Made by a program: the position numbers and the translations under genes | Notes under the pieces: model-generated | What the model saw: the letters and a program-made list of their open reading frames with translations, nothing else | Database searches by the model: none | Told to the model about the DNA's origin: nothing | Origin: Microbacterium esteraromaticum | GTDB taxonomy: Bacteria; Actinomycetota; Actinomycetes; Actinomycetales; Microbacteriaceae | Direction: 5' to 3' | Assembly: GCF_016907315.1 (NCBI RefSeq) | Contig: NZ_JAFBBS010000001.1 | Coordinates: 1,116,001 to 1,180,000, forward strand | Length of the DNA: 64,000 nucleotides | In this document: one piece after another, positions 42,411 to 51,075 of the stretch | Layout of the letters: every line of letters begins with the position of its first letter | Numbering within the stretch: position 1 is the stretch's first letter

Positions 42411-44236
42411 GCGGCTTCTCCTCCGGCATCAATGAGCGTGCGGGCCCGCGCCTGCTGCCGCACCTCGGGGGCGGCGGCGGCGAGCAGCTTTCGGGTGAAC
42501 GGATGCTGCGGATCCCGGTACAGCGTCTCGGCGTCGCCGAGTTCGACGATCCGCCCTCCGTCCATGACGGCGATGCGATCGCAGACATGCCGCACCACCG
42601 CCAGGTCGTGCGAGATGAAGACGTACGTGAGGCCGAGCTCGCGCTGCAGATCTTCGAGCAGGTTCAGCACCTGCGCCTGAATAGAGACGTCCAGGGCCGA
42701 CACCGGCTCATCGAGGATGACCAGCTCCGGTCTGAGGGCCAGCGCCCGGGCGATGCCGATGCGCTGACGCTGACCGCCCGAGAACTGCGAGGGGAAGCGG
42801 TTGTAGTGCTCGGGGTTCAGCCCGACCAGCTCCATCAGCTCCTGCACCTTCTCGCGACGGGCATCACCGGATTCGAGACGATGGATGCGGAACGGGTCGC
42901 CGATGATCGATCCGACGCGGCGCCGCGGATTGAGCGAGCCGAAGGGATCCTGAAAGACGACCTGCACCTTGCGGCGCAGCTCGCGCCATTGGCGATGCGT
43001 GAGACCCGTGAGTTCCTGGCCGTCGAAGGTGATCGAACCGGAAGTGGGCGCGATCAGACCGGCGAGGGTGCGCGCGAGAGTGGTCTTACCGCATCCGCTC
43101 TCTCCCACCAGCCCGAGCGTCTCGCCACGACGCACCTCGACCGAGATGTCATCGAGCACCGTGCGAGTCTGCTTTCGGCGCTGGGTGAAGGTGAGCGTGA
43201 CTCCTGAGGCGGCGGCGATCACCCGGGGAGCGTCGGTCGCGACCGGAACCTCTCCCGGGGGCTCGGGCGCGGCTGGCGTCGAGGGCGCCTCCTCGAGCCA
43301 GCACTCCACTTCTGTGCCGTCGTCGTAGCGGCGCACCGGCGGCCGGGTCTGGCAGATCTCCATGACATCGGGGCAGCGATCCGCGAACACGCATCCGCTC
43401 GGCGGTGCGAGCAGGCTCGGCGGCCGTCCCGGGATGGGTGTGAGGGGCACGCCGGGTTCACGGTTGAAGGATGACGAGCGCAGGAGACCTGCCGTGTACG
43501 GGTGAGCGGGCGAGCTCAGCACGCTCGCGCTCGACCCCAGTTCCAGGCGGCGACCTCCGTACATCACCATCACCCGATCGGCGACGCGGGAGAGAACTCC
43601 CAGGTCGTGACTGATCATCAGCACGGTCGATCCGGTGTCCTCGCGCATCTCCCCCAGCAGATCGAGGATCTGGGCCTGCACCGTCGAGTCCAGCGCGGTG
43701 GTCGGCTCGTCGGCGATGATCAGCGCGGGGCCCAGCGACAGGCCCATGGCGATCATCACCCGCTGGCGCATGCCGCCGGAGAACTGGTGCGGATACGCGT
43801 CGAAGCGCCCTGCGGCGTCGGGAATGCGCACCTTGTCGAGCAGGTCGATCGCCCGAGCCTTCGCCGCCTGGGCACTCACCTTCTCGTGCGCACGGATCTG
43901 CTCGACGATCTGCCATCCGACCGTGTACTGGGGGTGCAGGCTCGACAGCGGGTCCTGGAAGATCATGCTGATCTCCTTGCCGCGCACCGCGCGCATCCCC
44001 GCTGTATTGAGGGTGAGCAGGTCGCGACCTCGGAACATCGCGCTCCCGGAGGTCTTCGCGCCGGCCACGAGGCCCATGATCGACTGGACGAGCACGGACT
44101 TGCCCGAGCCCGACTCCCCGACGACGCCGAAGAACTCGCCCTGCTGCACGCTGAACGACACGTCGCGCACGGCGTGCACCGTGCCGTCCTCCGTGGGTAT
44201 GTCGACGACCAGGTTCCGCACGTCGAGAAGTGACAT
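42407..44236 (-). CDS. Fused double ATPase of the peptide ABC transporter (DppD-DppF)
   Basis: A 609-residue protein with two complete ABC ATPase domains. The first half has Walker A GESGSGKSV near residue 39 and signature FSGGMRQRV. It also has the CVFADRCPDVMEICQTRPP cysteine motif typical of the DppD/OppD C-terminus. The second half has Walker A GESGCGKTT near residue 380 and signature FSGGQRQRIGIARAL. Fusion of D and F subunits is common in actinobacteria. It powers DppB/DppC. A hairpin separates it from the binding-protein gene. Confidence 0.94.
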   Translation of the reverse strand: MSLLDVRNLVVDIPTEDGTVHAVRDVSFSVQQGEFFGVVGESGSGKSVLVQSIMGLVAGAKTSGSAMFRGRDLLTLNTAGMRAVRGKEISMIFQDPLSSLHPQYTVGWQIVEQIRAHEKVSAQAAKARAIDLLDKVRIPDAAGRFDAYPHQFSGGMRQRVMIAMGLSLGPALIIADEPTTALDSTVQAQILDLLGEMREDTGSTVLMISHDLGVLSRVADRVMVMYGGRRLELGSSASVLSSPAHPYTAGLLRSSSFNREPGVPLTPIPGRPPSLLAPPSGCVFADRCPDVMEICQTRPPVRRYDDGTEVECWLEEAPSTPAAPEPPGEVPVATDAPRVIAAASGVTLTFTQRRKQTRTVLDDISVEVRRGETLGLVGESGCGKTTLARTLAGLIAPTSGSITFDGQELTGLTHRQWRELRRKVQVVFQDPFGSLNPRRRVGSIIGDPFRIHRLESGDARREKVQELMELVGLNPEHYNRFPSQFSGGQRQRIGIARALALRPELVILDEPVSALDVSIQAQVLNLLEDLQRELGLTYVFISHDLAVVRHVCDRIAVMDGGRIVELGDAETLYRDPQHPFTRKLLAAAAPEVRQQARARTLIDAGGEAA

Positions 44237-44252
44237 AGTGCTCCTTCGAAGG

Positions 44253-44282
44253 ACCCGGCGGCGACGCGGGCCGCCGCCGGGT
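44253..44282. terminator. Stem-loop between the binding-protein gene and the ATPase gene
   Basis: ACCCGGCGGC (44253-44262) pairs perfectly with 44273-44282 around a 10-nt loop. It is a likely attenuator or 3'-end stabiliser that would leave the binding protein more abundant than the ABC subunits. Confidence 0.65.
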
Positions 44283-44296
44283 GGTGTCTCATCGAC

Positions 44297-46063
44297 CTAC
44301 TTGGTCAGCCAGAGATTGGTCCAGTCACCGTTCTGGCTCTGGGCGTACGGAGTGAAACCGGCCACCCGCGAGGAGTGGTAGTTGGGCTTCAGCCGGTAGG
44401 CGATGCTGACGATCGGCGAATCCGTCATGACGGCCTCGTCGACCTGGTGCCACAGCGCTCCGGACTCCTCGGCGGTGGACGCCGCGAGGGCCTGCTCCGC
44501 CAGCTCGTTGGCCTTGTCGCTGTTGTAGTCCACGTAGTTGTATGCCTGCGCGGTGCCGGTGAACACGAACTGCGGCTGGAACACGCTGCGCGCGGCACCG
44601 CCCTGCCAGTCCGGCGACCATCCGACCAGGGCCACATCCCACTTGCCGGTGGTGGCGTTCTCGACGTTGGTCATGAAGTTCGCGTAGTAGTCGGTCGGTG
44701 GGACGGGTGTGAGTTCGAGGGTGATACCGGCCTTCTTCAGGCTGTCCTGCACGGTCTGGGCGATGTCGGGCTGCGTCCCCACATTGCGGTACGGCATCTT
44801 GAGCGTGATGCCGTCAGGGAACCCGGCCTCAGCGAGAAGCTCCTTCGCCTTCTCAGGGTCGCCCTTGCCGCCGTTCGCCGGGTACGGGTCGTACTCCTCG
44901 TAGCCGAGGATGCCGGGGCCGAAGATGCCGTTGGTCACACCGGCGAGGTCCTTTCCTCCCATGGTCTGCACCACCGCCGCCTTGTCGACCGCGTACTGCA
45001 GCGCCTGGCGCACCTTGAGATCGGTCAGGGCCCCGTCATTGTTCGGCGACTTGGTGTTGATCCACATGAACTGGTCGACGCCGCCGTTGGTCATGGTGGA
45101 GAAGTTCTTGTCATTCGCGGCCTTCAGCTGCGTGATGTTCGCGGGACTCGGGGTCAGGTCGAACAGCACGTCGGCAGAGCCGGCCTGCAGCTGCTGCATA
45201 GCCGCGTCGCCCTCGACTCCCATCGTCATCTCGATGCCGTCGACATACGCCTTGCGCAGTGGATCGCTCTTCGGGTCCCATGCGTCGTTGCGCTCGAGCA
45301 CGAACTTCGCGTCGGGACTGTACTCCTTGACCTTGTAGGGCCCGGACGAGACGAACGCCTTGCGGTACTCGGGCGAGTCGGGCAGGTACTCGAGAGCCTC
45401 GACCGGGGCGGGGTCGGCGGCGTCGAGAGACAGCATGAAGGGGAAGTCGCTGGCCGGCTTGGTGAGGGTGAACTCGATGGTCTTGTCGTCGGGGGTGGCG
45501 ATGCCCGAGATGTCATTGCCCTCGATGAACTCCTTCATGGGCTCGACCTCCGGCGCGATCTTCGAGAAGTCGGTGCAGAAGGCCGACATGCCCTCGATCA
45601 GGTCGATGAAGTAGCCCGACAGCGCGCCGGAGATGAGCGGGTTGCACAGGCGCTTGAAACCGCGTTCGACGTCAGAGGAGACGATCGCGCGAGCGCCGTC
45701 CGGCGCTCCCCAGGTCGTACCGTCACGCAGTGTGATGGTGTACTTCAGACCGTCGGCGCTGGGCTCGGGCACCTCGGTCGCGAGGTCCGGCTGAAGAGTG
45801 ATGCGCTCCTCGGCGTCGTCGCTCGCGGCATAGCTGAGAAGAGAACGCGACATCGCGCGCATGAAGCTGTAAACCGGCACATACGCCACCAGCTGCGGAT
45901 CGAGGTGGTCGACGTCGCCGTTGGCCAGCACCTTGAGGACGCCGCCCTTGACCGGCTCGCCTTCCGACGTCGCGGCATCGGAGCCGGATGTCGAGCATCC
46001 GCTGGTGATGAGCAGTACGGCTGCAGCCGCAGCCGCTGCCGTGAGGATTCTTCTTCTCGCCAT
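44297..46063 (-). CDS. Peptide ABC transporter substrate-binding lipoprotein
   Basis: A 588-residue SBP_bac_5-type lipoprotein with lipobox ITSGC (Cys22). Family marks: GGVLKVLANGDVDHLDPQLVAYVPVYSFMRAM near the mature start, LRDGTTWGAPDGARAIVSSDVERGFKRL and DLKVRQALQYAVDKAAVV. It binds peptides outside the membrane. First gene of the dpp-pepP operon, divergent from the ornithine-cyclodeaminase-like gene across a shared 113-bp promoter region. The context of PepP and hydroxyproline genes suggests Pro/Hyp-containing peptides as ligands. Confidence 0.92.
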   Translation of the reverse strand: MARRRILTAAAAAAAVLLITSGCSTSGSDAATSEGEPVKGGVLKVLANGDVDHLDPQLVAYVPVYSFMRAMSRSLLSYAASDDAEERITLQPDLATEVPEPSADGLKYTITLRDGTTWGAPDGARAIVSSDVERGFKRLCNPLISGALSGYFIDLIEGMSAFCTDFSKIAPEVEPMKEFIEGNDISGIATPDDKTIEFTLTKPASDFPFMLSLDAADPAPVEALEYLPDSPEYRKAFVSSGPYKVKEYSPDAKFVLERNDAWDPKSDPLRKAYVDGIEMTMGVEGDAAMQQLQAGSADVLFDLTPSPANITQLKAANDKNFSTMTNGGVDQFMWINTKSPNNDGALTDLKVRQALQYAVDKAAVVQTMGGKDLAGVTNGIFGPGILGYEEYDPYPANGGKGDPEKAKELLAEAGFPDGITLKMPYRNVGTQPDIAQTVQDSLKKAGITLELTPVPPTDYYANFMTNVENATTGKWDVALVGWSPDWQGGAARSVFQPQFVFTGTAQAYNYVDYNSDKANELAEQALAASTAEESGALWHQVDEAVMTDSPIVSIAYRLKPNYHSSRVAGFTPYAQSQNGDWTNLWLTK

Positions 46064-46141
46064 GAGTCGCCTTCGATTCTCGGTTCGGTCTACGGCCCCT
46101 GTTCGGGGACAGCATCGCACGGCATCGTCGCCCAGCGATAC

Positions 46142-46155
46142 GTGACATATTACAC
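46142..46155. promoter_or_regulatory. Candidate operator and -35 in the divergent dpp/reductase region
   Basis: GTGACATATTACAC is an imperfect palindrome (GTG..ATAT..CAC). For the plus-strand gene GTGACA can serve as a -35 with TAGGAT (46165-46170) as -10 at 17-bp spacing. The first 12 bases recur exactly at 55910-55921 before the D-hydroxyproline dehydrogenase genes. Confidence 0.6.
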
Positions 46156-46176
46156 ATCACGCCTTAGGATGGGAGT

Positions 46177-47103
46177 ATGCCCAGCGTCTCCGACCTCACC
46201 CTCGTCAGCGCCGAGACGATCGCCGAGCGGGTCACCATGGCCGCAGCGATCGCCGAGCTTCAGCGCGTGCTGCGCGACGGCTTCGATCCCGAGACCGACC
46301 TGCCGCGAGGCATCCTCGACGTGCCAGCCGGGCAGCTGCTGCTCATGCCCGCAGCCATCGACGGCGCTGTCGGGCAGAAGTTCGCCACCGTCGCTCCAGG
46401 CAATCCCGCGCGCGGGCTCGAGCGCATCCAGGCGCTCTACATCCTGCTCGACGGCGACACCCTCTCCCCCACCGCGATCCTCGACGGCACCGCGCTCACC
46501 AGCCTCCGCACCCCCGCGGTCTCGGCGGCGTGCGCCGATCTTCTCGCAGATCCGGGCGCGGGCGACGCGGTCATCTTCGGCACGGGTCCGCAGGCCGTCC
46601 GTCACGTCGAGGCGCTGCAGGCCATCCGCCCGCTGCGCACCGTGCGCCTGATCGGCCGGGACGCCGCACGCGCCGAATCCGCCGTGCAGGAGTCGCGCCG
46701 GTTCGCACCCGAGGCGCAGATCAGCGCCGGAACCCCGGATGCCGTGCGCGACGCCGACCTGATCGTGTGCGCGACCACGGCATCCGACCCCCTCTTCCCC
46801 GCAGATCAGGTGCGCGACGACGCGATGATCATCGCGATCGGATCGCACGAGCCCGAGAAGGCCGAACTGGACCCTGCACTGCTCGGCCGGTCGCAGGTCG
46901 TCGTCGAGAGCCGCCGCGTCGCGGCGGCCGAGGCCGGCGACGTCATCCGCGCCGTCCGAGAGGGCGCCATGCGCGAGAGCGATGCGATCACGATGCACCA
47001 GCTGTTCACCGGCGCCGTCGCACCGGCATCCGACCGCCCTCGCATCGTCAAGACCTGCGGCATGGGCTGGCAGGACCTCGCCGTCGCCCGTCTGGCCGTC
47101 TGA
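46177..47103 (+). CDS. Ornithine cyclodeaminase-family protein, probable pyrroline-2-carboxylate reductase
   Basis: A 308-residue NAD(P)-dependent protein. Conserved blocks: LLMPAAIDGAVGQKFATVAPGNPARGL (substrate loop with Lys), TSLRTPAVSAACADLLA and the Rossmann stretch AVIFGTGPQAVRHVEAL. In hydroxyproline gene sets such proteins reduce delta1-pyrroline-2-carboxylate to L-proline, which is the likeliest role beside a proline-racemase-family gene. True ornithine cyclodeaminase activity cannot be excluded. GGGAG precedes the ATG closely. Confidence 0.85.
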   Translation: MPSVSDLTLVSAETIAERVTMAAAIAELQRVLRDGFDPETDLPRGILDVPAGQLLLMPAAIDGAVGQKFATVAPGNPARGLERIQALYILLDGDTLSPTAILDGTALTSLRTPAVSAACADLLADPGAGDAVIFGTGPQAVRHVEALQAIRPLRTVRLIGRDAARAESAVQESRRFAPEAQISAGTPDAVRDADLIVCATTASDPLFPADQVRDDAMIIAIGSHEPEKAELDPALLGRSQVVVESRRVAAAEAGDVIRAVREGAMRESDAITMHQLFTGAVAPASDRPRIVKTCGMGWQDLAVARLAV

Positions 47104-47135
47104 ACCGATTGCCCTGAAGCCCGAAGGGGATGCCC

Positions 47136-48119
47136 ATGCGCTGGAGCACAGAGGACTGGCACACCGCCGGTGAACCGTTCCGCATCGTCCAGAACGTGCC
47201 GACGCACGGCGCGACCGTCGCGGAACGCCGGGTCGAGGCGATCACCGGCGAGGCCGATGGAATCCGCCGCTTCCTGTGCCTCGAGCCCCGCGGCCACGAC
47301 GACATGTACGGCGGGTTCATCACCCCGCCCGATGACGAGGGCGCCGACTTCGGCGTGCTCTTCTGGCACAAGGACGGCTTCTCGACCGCCTGCGGGCACG
47401 GCACGATCGCTCTCGGCGCCTGGGCGGTGCGCACCGGACGCGTGCCCTCCGACCCCGACGGCGAGACGGTCGTGACGATCGACGTGCCGAGCGGCCGCGT
47501 GCAGGCCAGGGTGCGGCAGAGCGGCGGGCGCATCCATGACATCGTCTTCCGCAACGTCGAATCCCGCGTGCTCGAGCGCGGCATCGCGCTGCGCACGTCG
47601 CGCGGAGAGGTGACCGTCGACCTCGTGTTCGGCGGCGCTGTGTACGCGACGCTTCCGGCATCCGCCGTCGGACTCGAGGTCACACCCGAGAACACCGCCG
47701 CTCTCATCGCGATCGGGCGCGAGATCAAGTGGGCGCTCAACGAGCATCCCGCCGCTCAGCTGAACGACGACCGGCTCAGCGGCGTATACGGAACCATCCT
47801 GTTCGACGACCTCGGCCGCACCGGCGACGGACCGCACCAGCGCAACGTGACCGTCTTCGCCGACGGCGAGGTCGACCGCAGCCCGTGCGGCTCGGGCACG
47901 GCCGCACGCGTCGCCCTGCTCGCCGCCACCGGCGAACTCGCCGACGGCGAGACCCTCACCCACGACTCGATCATCGGCACCCGCTTCCTCGCACGGGTCG
48001 CCGAGCGCACCGACGGCGGCGTGATCCCGGAGGTCACCGGCCAGGCGCACCGCGTGGGAACCTCGACGTTCGAACTCGACGAAGGCGACCCCGTCGCCAC
48101 CGGATTCAGCCTGCGCTGA
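47136..48119 (+). CDS. Proline racemase-family enzyme (Cys-Cys type)
   Basis: A 327-residue protein. Both catalytic cysteines are present: Cys86 in STACGHGT and Cys251 in DRSPCGSGT. The Cys pair marks racemase or 4-hydroxyproline 2-epimerase chemistry and argues against trans-3-hydroxyproline dehydratase, which has Thr at the second site. The ATG at 47136 is preferred to one six bases upstream because GAAGGGG then has proper spacing. It differs strongly from the second family member at 51.1 kb, so substrates probably differ. Confidence 0.88.
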   Translation: MRWSTEDWHTAGEPFRIVQNVPTHGATVAERRVEAITGEADGIRRFLCLEPRGHDDMYGGFITPPDDEGADFGVLFWHKDGFSTACGHGTIALGAWAVRTGRVPSDPDGETVVTIDVPSGRVQARVRQSGGRIHDIVFRNVESRVLERGIALRTSRGEVTVDLVFGGAVYATLPASAVGLEVTPENTAALIAIGREIKWALNEHPAAQLNDDRLSGVYGTILFDDLGRTGDGPHQRNVTVFADGEVDRSPCGSGTAARVALLAATGELADGETLTHDSIIGTRFLARVAERTDGGVIPEVTGQAHRVGTSTFELDEGDPVATGFSLR

Positions 48120-48141
48120 CCACCAGCGAAACGGAGACCCC

Positions 48142-49323
48142 ATGCGCACAGCATCGATCACCATCACCGGAGCACAGGTGTGGAACGGCGACGGCTTCGA
48201 CGCCCGCGACGTGCACATCGTCGACGGCAGGGTCGCCGATGCGGGCGACCCTGATGCCCGGCGGCTCGACGGCAGCGGCAGGTGGCTCGTCCCCGGGCTG
48301 ATCGACGCGCACTTCCACGCGTATGCGACGAGCATGGACGGACTCGAGAACGAACGGGGCCCGCTCAGCTACGCGGCCATCAACGGCGCGACCCGGCTCT
48401 CGAAGGCCCTGCAGCGCGGCTTCACCACCGTGCGCGACGTGGCCGGCGGCGACATCGGCCTCGCCCGCGCCATCGATGCCGACCTGTTCCCCTCCCCCCG
48501 CTATCACTTCACCGGCCCGGCGCTCAGCCAGACCGGCGGGCACGGCGACCCGCGCTCGGCGCACGTCGACGTGTGCTTCTCGCACGGGCACATGTGCGAG
48601 GTCGTCGACGGCGTCGACAACCTGCGCCTGGCCGTGCGGAACCGGCTGCGCACCGGTGCGCATGCGATCAAGGTCATGGCATCCGGAGGCGTCTTCTCAC
48701 TCACCGATCCCATCCGCGTGCCGCAGTACTCGGCCGACGAGCTGCGCGCCGTGGTCGATGAGGCCACCCGTCGGGGCAGCTACGTCTGCGCGCACGCCTA
48801 CTCGTCAGAGGCGGTTCAGCACGCGGTGACCGCGGGCGTGCGCTCGATCGAGCACGGCAACCTGATCGACGCCGAGACCGCGCGGCTGATGGCCGAAGCC
48901 GGGGCCTTCCTCGTGCCGACCCTCGCCGCGTACGACGCGATGGACCGTCGCGGTGCGGAGATCGGCCTCAACGAGACCTCGCTCGCGAAGAACAGCGAGG
49001 TGCTGTCGAAAGGCCAGGACGCCGTGCGCCTCGCCCACGAGGCAGGGGTGCGCGTCGGCTTCGGCACCGACCTCATGGGAGACCTCGAAGACGACCAGCT
49101 CGCGGGCATCCGGCTGCAGGTCGAGGCATCGGGCGCCGCCGCGACCCTGCGGTCGATGACCGCTGTGAACGCCGAGCTCATCGGCGACGAGTCGCTCGGC
49201 CACCTGAACGCCGGCGCCTACGGAGACGCCGTGCTGCTGGCATCCGACCCGCTCGCCGAGCCCGCTGCACTGTGGCAGCAAGACGCCCGCCTCGCCGTGG
49301 TGCGCGCCGGCAGCGTGATCTGA
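48142..49323 (+). CDS. Amidohydrolase, probable Xaa-Pro/Xaa-Hyp dipeptidase
   Basis: A 393-residue amidohydrolase-superfamily enzyme of the COG1228 type. Ligands in order: His57/His59 (DAHFHAY), Lys in HAIKVMASGG near residue 178, His in VCAHAYSSE, His in SIEHGN and Asp in VGFGTDLMGD. From memory, characterised members of this group hydrolyse Xaa-Pro and Xaa-hydroxyproline dipeptides, which fits the flanking peptide importer, aminopeptidase P and hydroxyproline pathway. ACGGAGA precedes the ATG. Last gene of the plus-strand set, ending at a strong terminator. Confidence 0.8.
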   Translation: MRTASITITGAQVWNGDGFDARDVHIVDGRVADAGDPDARRLDGSGRWLVPGLIDAHFHAYATSMDGLENERGPLSYAAINGATRLSKALQRGFTTVRDVAGGDIGLARAIDADLFPSPRYHFTGPALSQTGGHGDPRSAHVDVCFSHGHMCEVVDGVDNLRLAVRNRLRTGAHAIKVMASGGVFSLTDPIRVPQYSADELRAVVDEATRRGSYVCAHAYSSEAVQHAVTAGVRSIEHGNLIDAETARLMAEAGAFLVPTLAAYDAMDRRGAEIGLNETSLAKNSEVLSKGQDAVRLAHEAGVRVGFGTDLMGDLEDDQLAGIRLQVEASGAAATLRSMTAVNAELIGDESLGHLNAGAYGDAVLLASDPLAEPAALWQQDARLAVVRAGSVI

Positions 49324-49328
49324 GTGAG

Positions 49329-49385
49329 CGTCGTCGCCCCTGCTCAACGTCGTCGCCCCTGCTCAGCGTCGTCGCCCCTGCTCAG
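49329..49385. repeat. Three tandem 19-bp units
   Basis: CGTCGTCGCCCCTGCTCA begins at 49329, 49348 and 49367, with one extra base (A or G) closing each unit. Two opposing copies follow (from 49394 and about 49413, the second degenerate). See the terminator entry and the finding on palindromic arrays. Confidence 0.85.
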
Positions 49386-49411
49386 TCACGTAGCTGAGCA
49401 GGGGCGACGAC
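49368..49411. terminator. Perfect 18-bp bidirectional terminator formed by the array
   Basis: GTCGTCGCCCCTGCTCAG (49368-49385) pairs with 49394-49411 around an 8-nt loop. Because three left units exist, three alternative left arms can compete for the right arm. It separates the plus-strand amidohydrolase from the convergent dehydrogenase. Confidence 0.85.
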
Positions 49412-49467
49412 AATGGGCAGGGGCGAGGACGCAGCGCACGGTGCCCCATCACAACCCGCGTCGGGCG

Positions 49468-50955
49468 TCAGCGCACCGCCGAGCCCCAGCTCTGCGAGAC
49501 GCCCGCCTCGCTGACGCTCTGCGGAACGCCCCACGGGTTGTCGTCGCGCAGAGGCGCAGGCAGCAGCTCCTGCGGTGCACCCTGATACGAGACGCCGCGA
49601 AGGAATCGCGTGATCGCAGCGGTGCCGACGCTCGTGCCGTCGCTCGTCGTCGCGGGGTACGGGCCGCCGTGCTGCATCGCCGGAGTGACCGAGACGCCGG
49701 TCGGCCAGCCTCCGAACAGCACGCGGCCGCTGGTCTCGGCGAGCGCGTCGACGAGTTCGGCGAGCGATCCGTCGGAGAGCTCCTCGGGCCGCGCGTGCAC
49801 GGTCGAGGTCAGGTTGCCGGGGAAGAGACCCGCGTGCAGGGCCGGCAGCGTCGACAGATCGGAGTACCGCACGATCACCGACAGCGGCCCGAACGACTCC
49901 TCGAGCAGGGCGTCGCCCGCCGCGACCAGCGAGTCGACATCCACCGACACGACCGTCGGTGTCGCGTAGGTCTGGCCGTCGTCGTCGACGCGCACCTCGC
50001 CCTGCGACAGCACCTCGACGCCCGGAGCCTCGAGCACGTCGTCGCGACGCTGCGCGAACGAACGGCCGATTCCGGGGTTGAGCAGCCGGTGCTCGGTGAC
50101 CGTCGACGCCGCCGACGACACCGATGAGAGGTCGGCGTCTGCAGGCACGAACAGGAAGCCGGGCTTGGTGCACAGCTGGCCTGCCGATCCCGACACCGAG
50201 GTCACGAAGCCGTCGAGCAGCGCACCGTCGGCATAGGTCGCGTAGACGGGGTTCACGCTGCCGAGCTCGCCGTAGAACGGGATCGGCACCGGCCGCGACG
50301 CCGCGATGTCGGCCAGCATGCGCCCGACGTGCGTCGATCCGGTGAACGCTCCGGCGCGGATGCGCTCGTCCTTCAGCATCGCGACGCCGTTCTCCTGGCC
50401 GGAGATCAGCTGGAAGGTGCCCTCGGGCATCCCGGCCGACCGCAGGGCGGAAGTCACGACCTCCGCGGTGCGGCGGGAGAGCTCCGGATGCCCGGAGTGC
50501 GCCTTCACGATCACAGGGCAGCCCGCGGCGAGCGCGGCAGCCGTGTCGCCGCCGGCGACCGAGAAGGCGAACGGGAAGTTCGAGGCGGCGAAGTTGAGCA
50601 CGGGGCCGACAGGCTCGAGCATGCGGCGCACGTCGGGGCGGGGCCCGATCACGTAGTCGGGGTCGGCGCGGTCGATGCGTGCGTCGAGGTACCCACCGTC
50701 GAGAATCGTGTCGGCGAACAGGCGCAGCTGCCACGAGGTGCGGCGCAGCTCGCCGGTGAGACGCGCTTCGGCGAGGCCGGTCTCGCGCATCGCGATCGGG
50801 ATGAGCTCGGGCCCGGCGGCATCCAGGGCATCCGCCACGGCGACCAGCGCGGCCGCGCGCTCACGCGGGCTGGTGCGGGCGAACGGGCGGGCAGCCGCGG
50901 ACGCGGCGGCCGCGACCTCTTCGATGTCGATCTCGGTCACGTCGGTCTCCTTCAT
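49468..50955 (-). CDS. Alpha-ketoglutarate semialdehyde dehydrogenase-type aldehyde dehydrogenase
   Basis: A 495-residue NAD(P)-dependent aldehyde dehydrogenase. Glu230 (FYGELGSVNP) and nucleophile Cys262 (SAGQLCTKPG) are visible, with AFTGSTHVG as the cofactor loop. The SAGQLCTKPG form and overall sequence match the KGSADH group. It would convert 2,5-dioxopentanoate, the product of the deaminase encoded upstream, to 2-oxoglutarate. The ATG at 50955 was chosen because the longer reading runs into a palindromic repeat array. Confidence 0.88.
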   Translation of the reverse strand: MKETDVTEIDIEEVAAAASAAARPFARTSPRERAAALVAVADALDAAGPELIPIAMRETGLAEARLTGELRRTSWQLRLFADTILDGGYLDARIDRADPDYVIGPRPDVRRMLEPVGPVLNFAASNFPFAFSVAGGDTAAALAAGCPVIVKAHSGHPELSRRTAEVVTSALRSAGMPEGTFQLISGQENGVAMLKDERIRAGAFTGSTHVGRMLADIAASRPVPIPFYGELGSVNPVYATYADGALLDGFVTSVSGSAGQLCTKPGFLFVPADADLSSVSSAASTVTEHRLLNPGIGRSFAQRRDDVLEAPGVEVLSQGEVRVDDDGQTYATPTVVSVDVDSLVAAGDALLEESFGPLSVIVRYSDLSTLPALHAGLFPGNLTSTVHARPEELSDGSLAELVDALAETSGRVLFGGWPTGVSVTPAMQHGGPYPATTSDGTSVGTAAITRFLRGVSYQGAPQELLPAPLRDDNPWGVPQSVSEAGVSQSWGSAVR

Positions 50956-50986
50956 CTTCGTCTCGGTCTCAGTGGCGGTCGGCGCT

Positions 50987-51072
50987 GCGCCTGCCGCGGG
51001 ATTGTGCGCTTCGCGCGGATGGATGCCGGGGATCTCTCCGCGCGAAGCGCACATCTCCGCGCGAAGCGCCAG
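50987..51072. repeat. Palindromic array of 19-bp units, copy A
   Basis: Left arms (CGCCTGCCGCGGGA, then GTGCGCTTCGCGCGGA) are 19 bp apart. They are followed after a short spacer by opposing arms TCTCCGCGCGAAGCGC at 51035 and 51054, again 19 bp apart. It fills the gap between the epimerase and dehydrogenase genes. A relative lies at 62669-62771. Confidence 0.85.
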
Positions 51073-51075
51073 GCT

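Noticed and set aside
49329..49433. Short direct repeats as a CRISPR array
   Set aside because: Units are contiguous 19-bp tandem copies without spacers, and no cas gene is present.
50956..51054. N-terminal extension of the aldehyde dehydrogenase
   Set aside because: The extra codons lie in palindromic array A and the same translated phrase appears in array B, so it is repeat-derived and not part of the enzyme.
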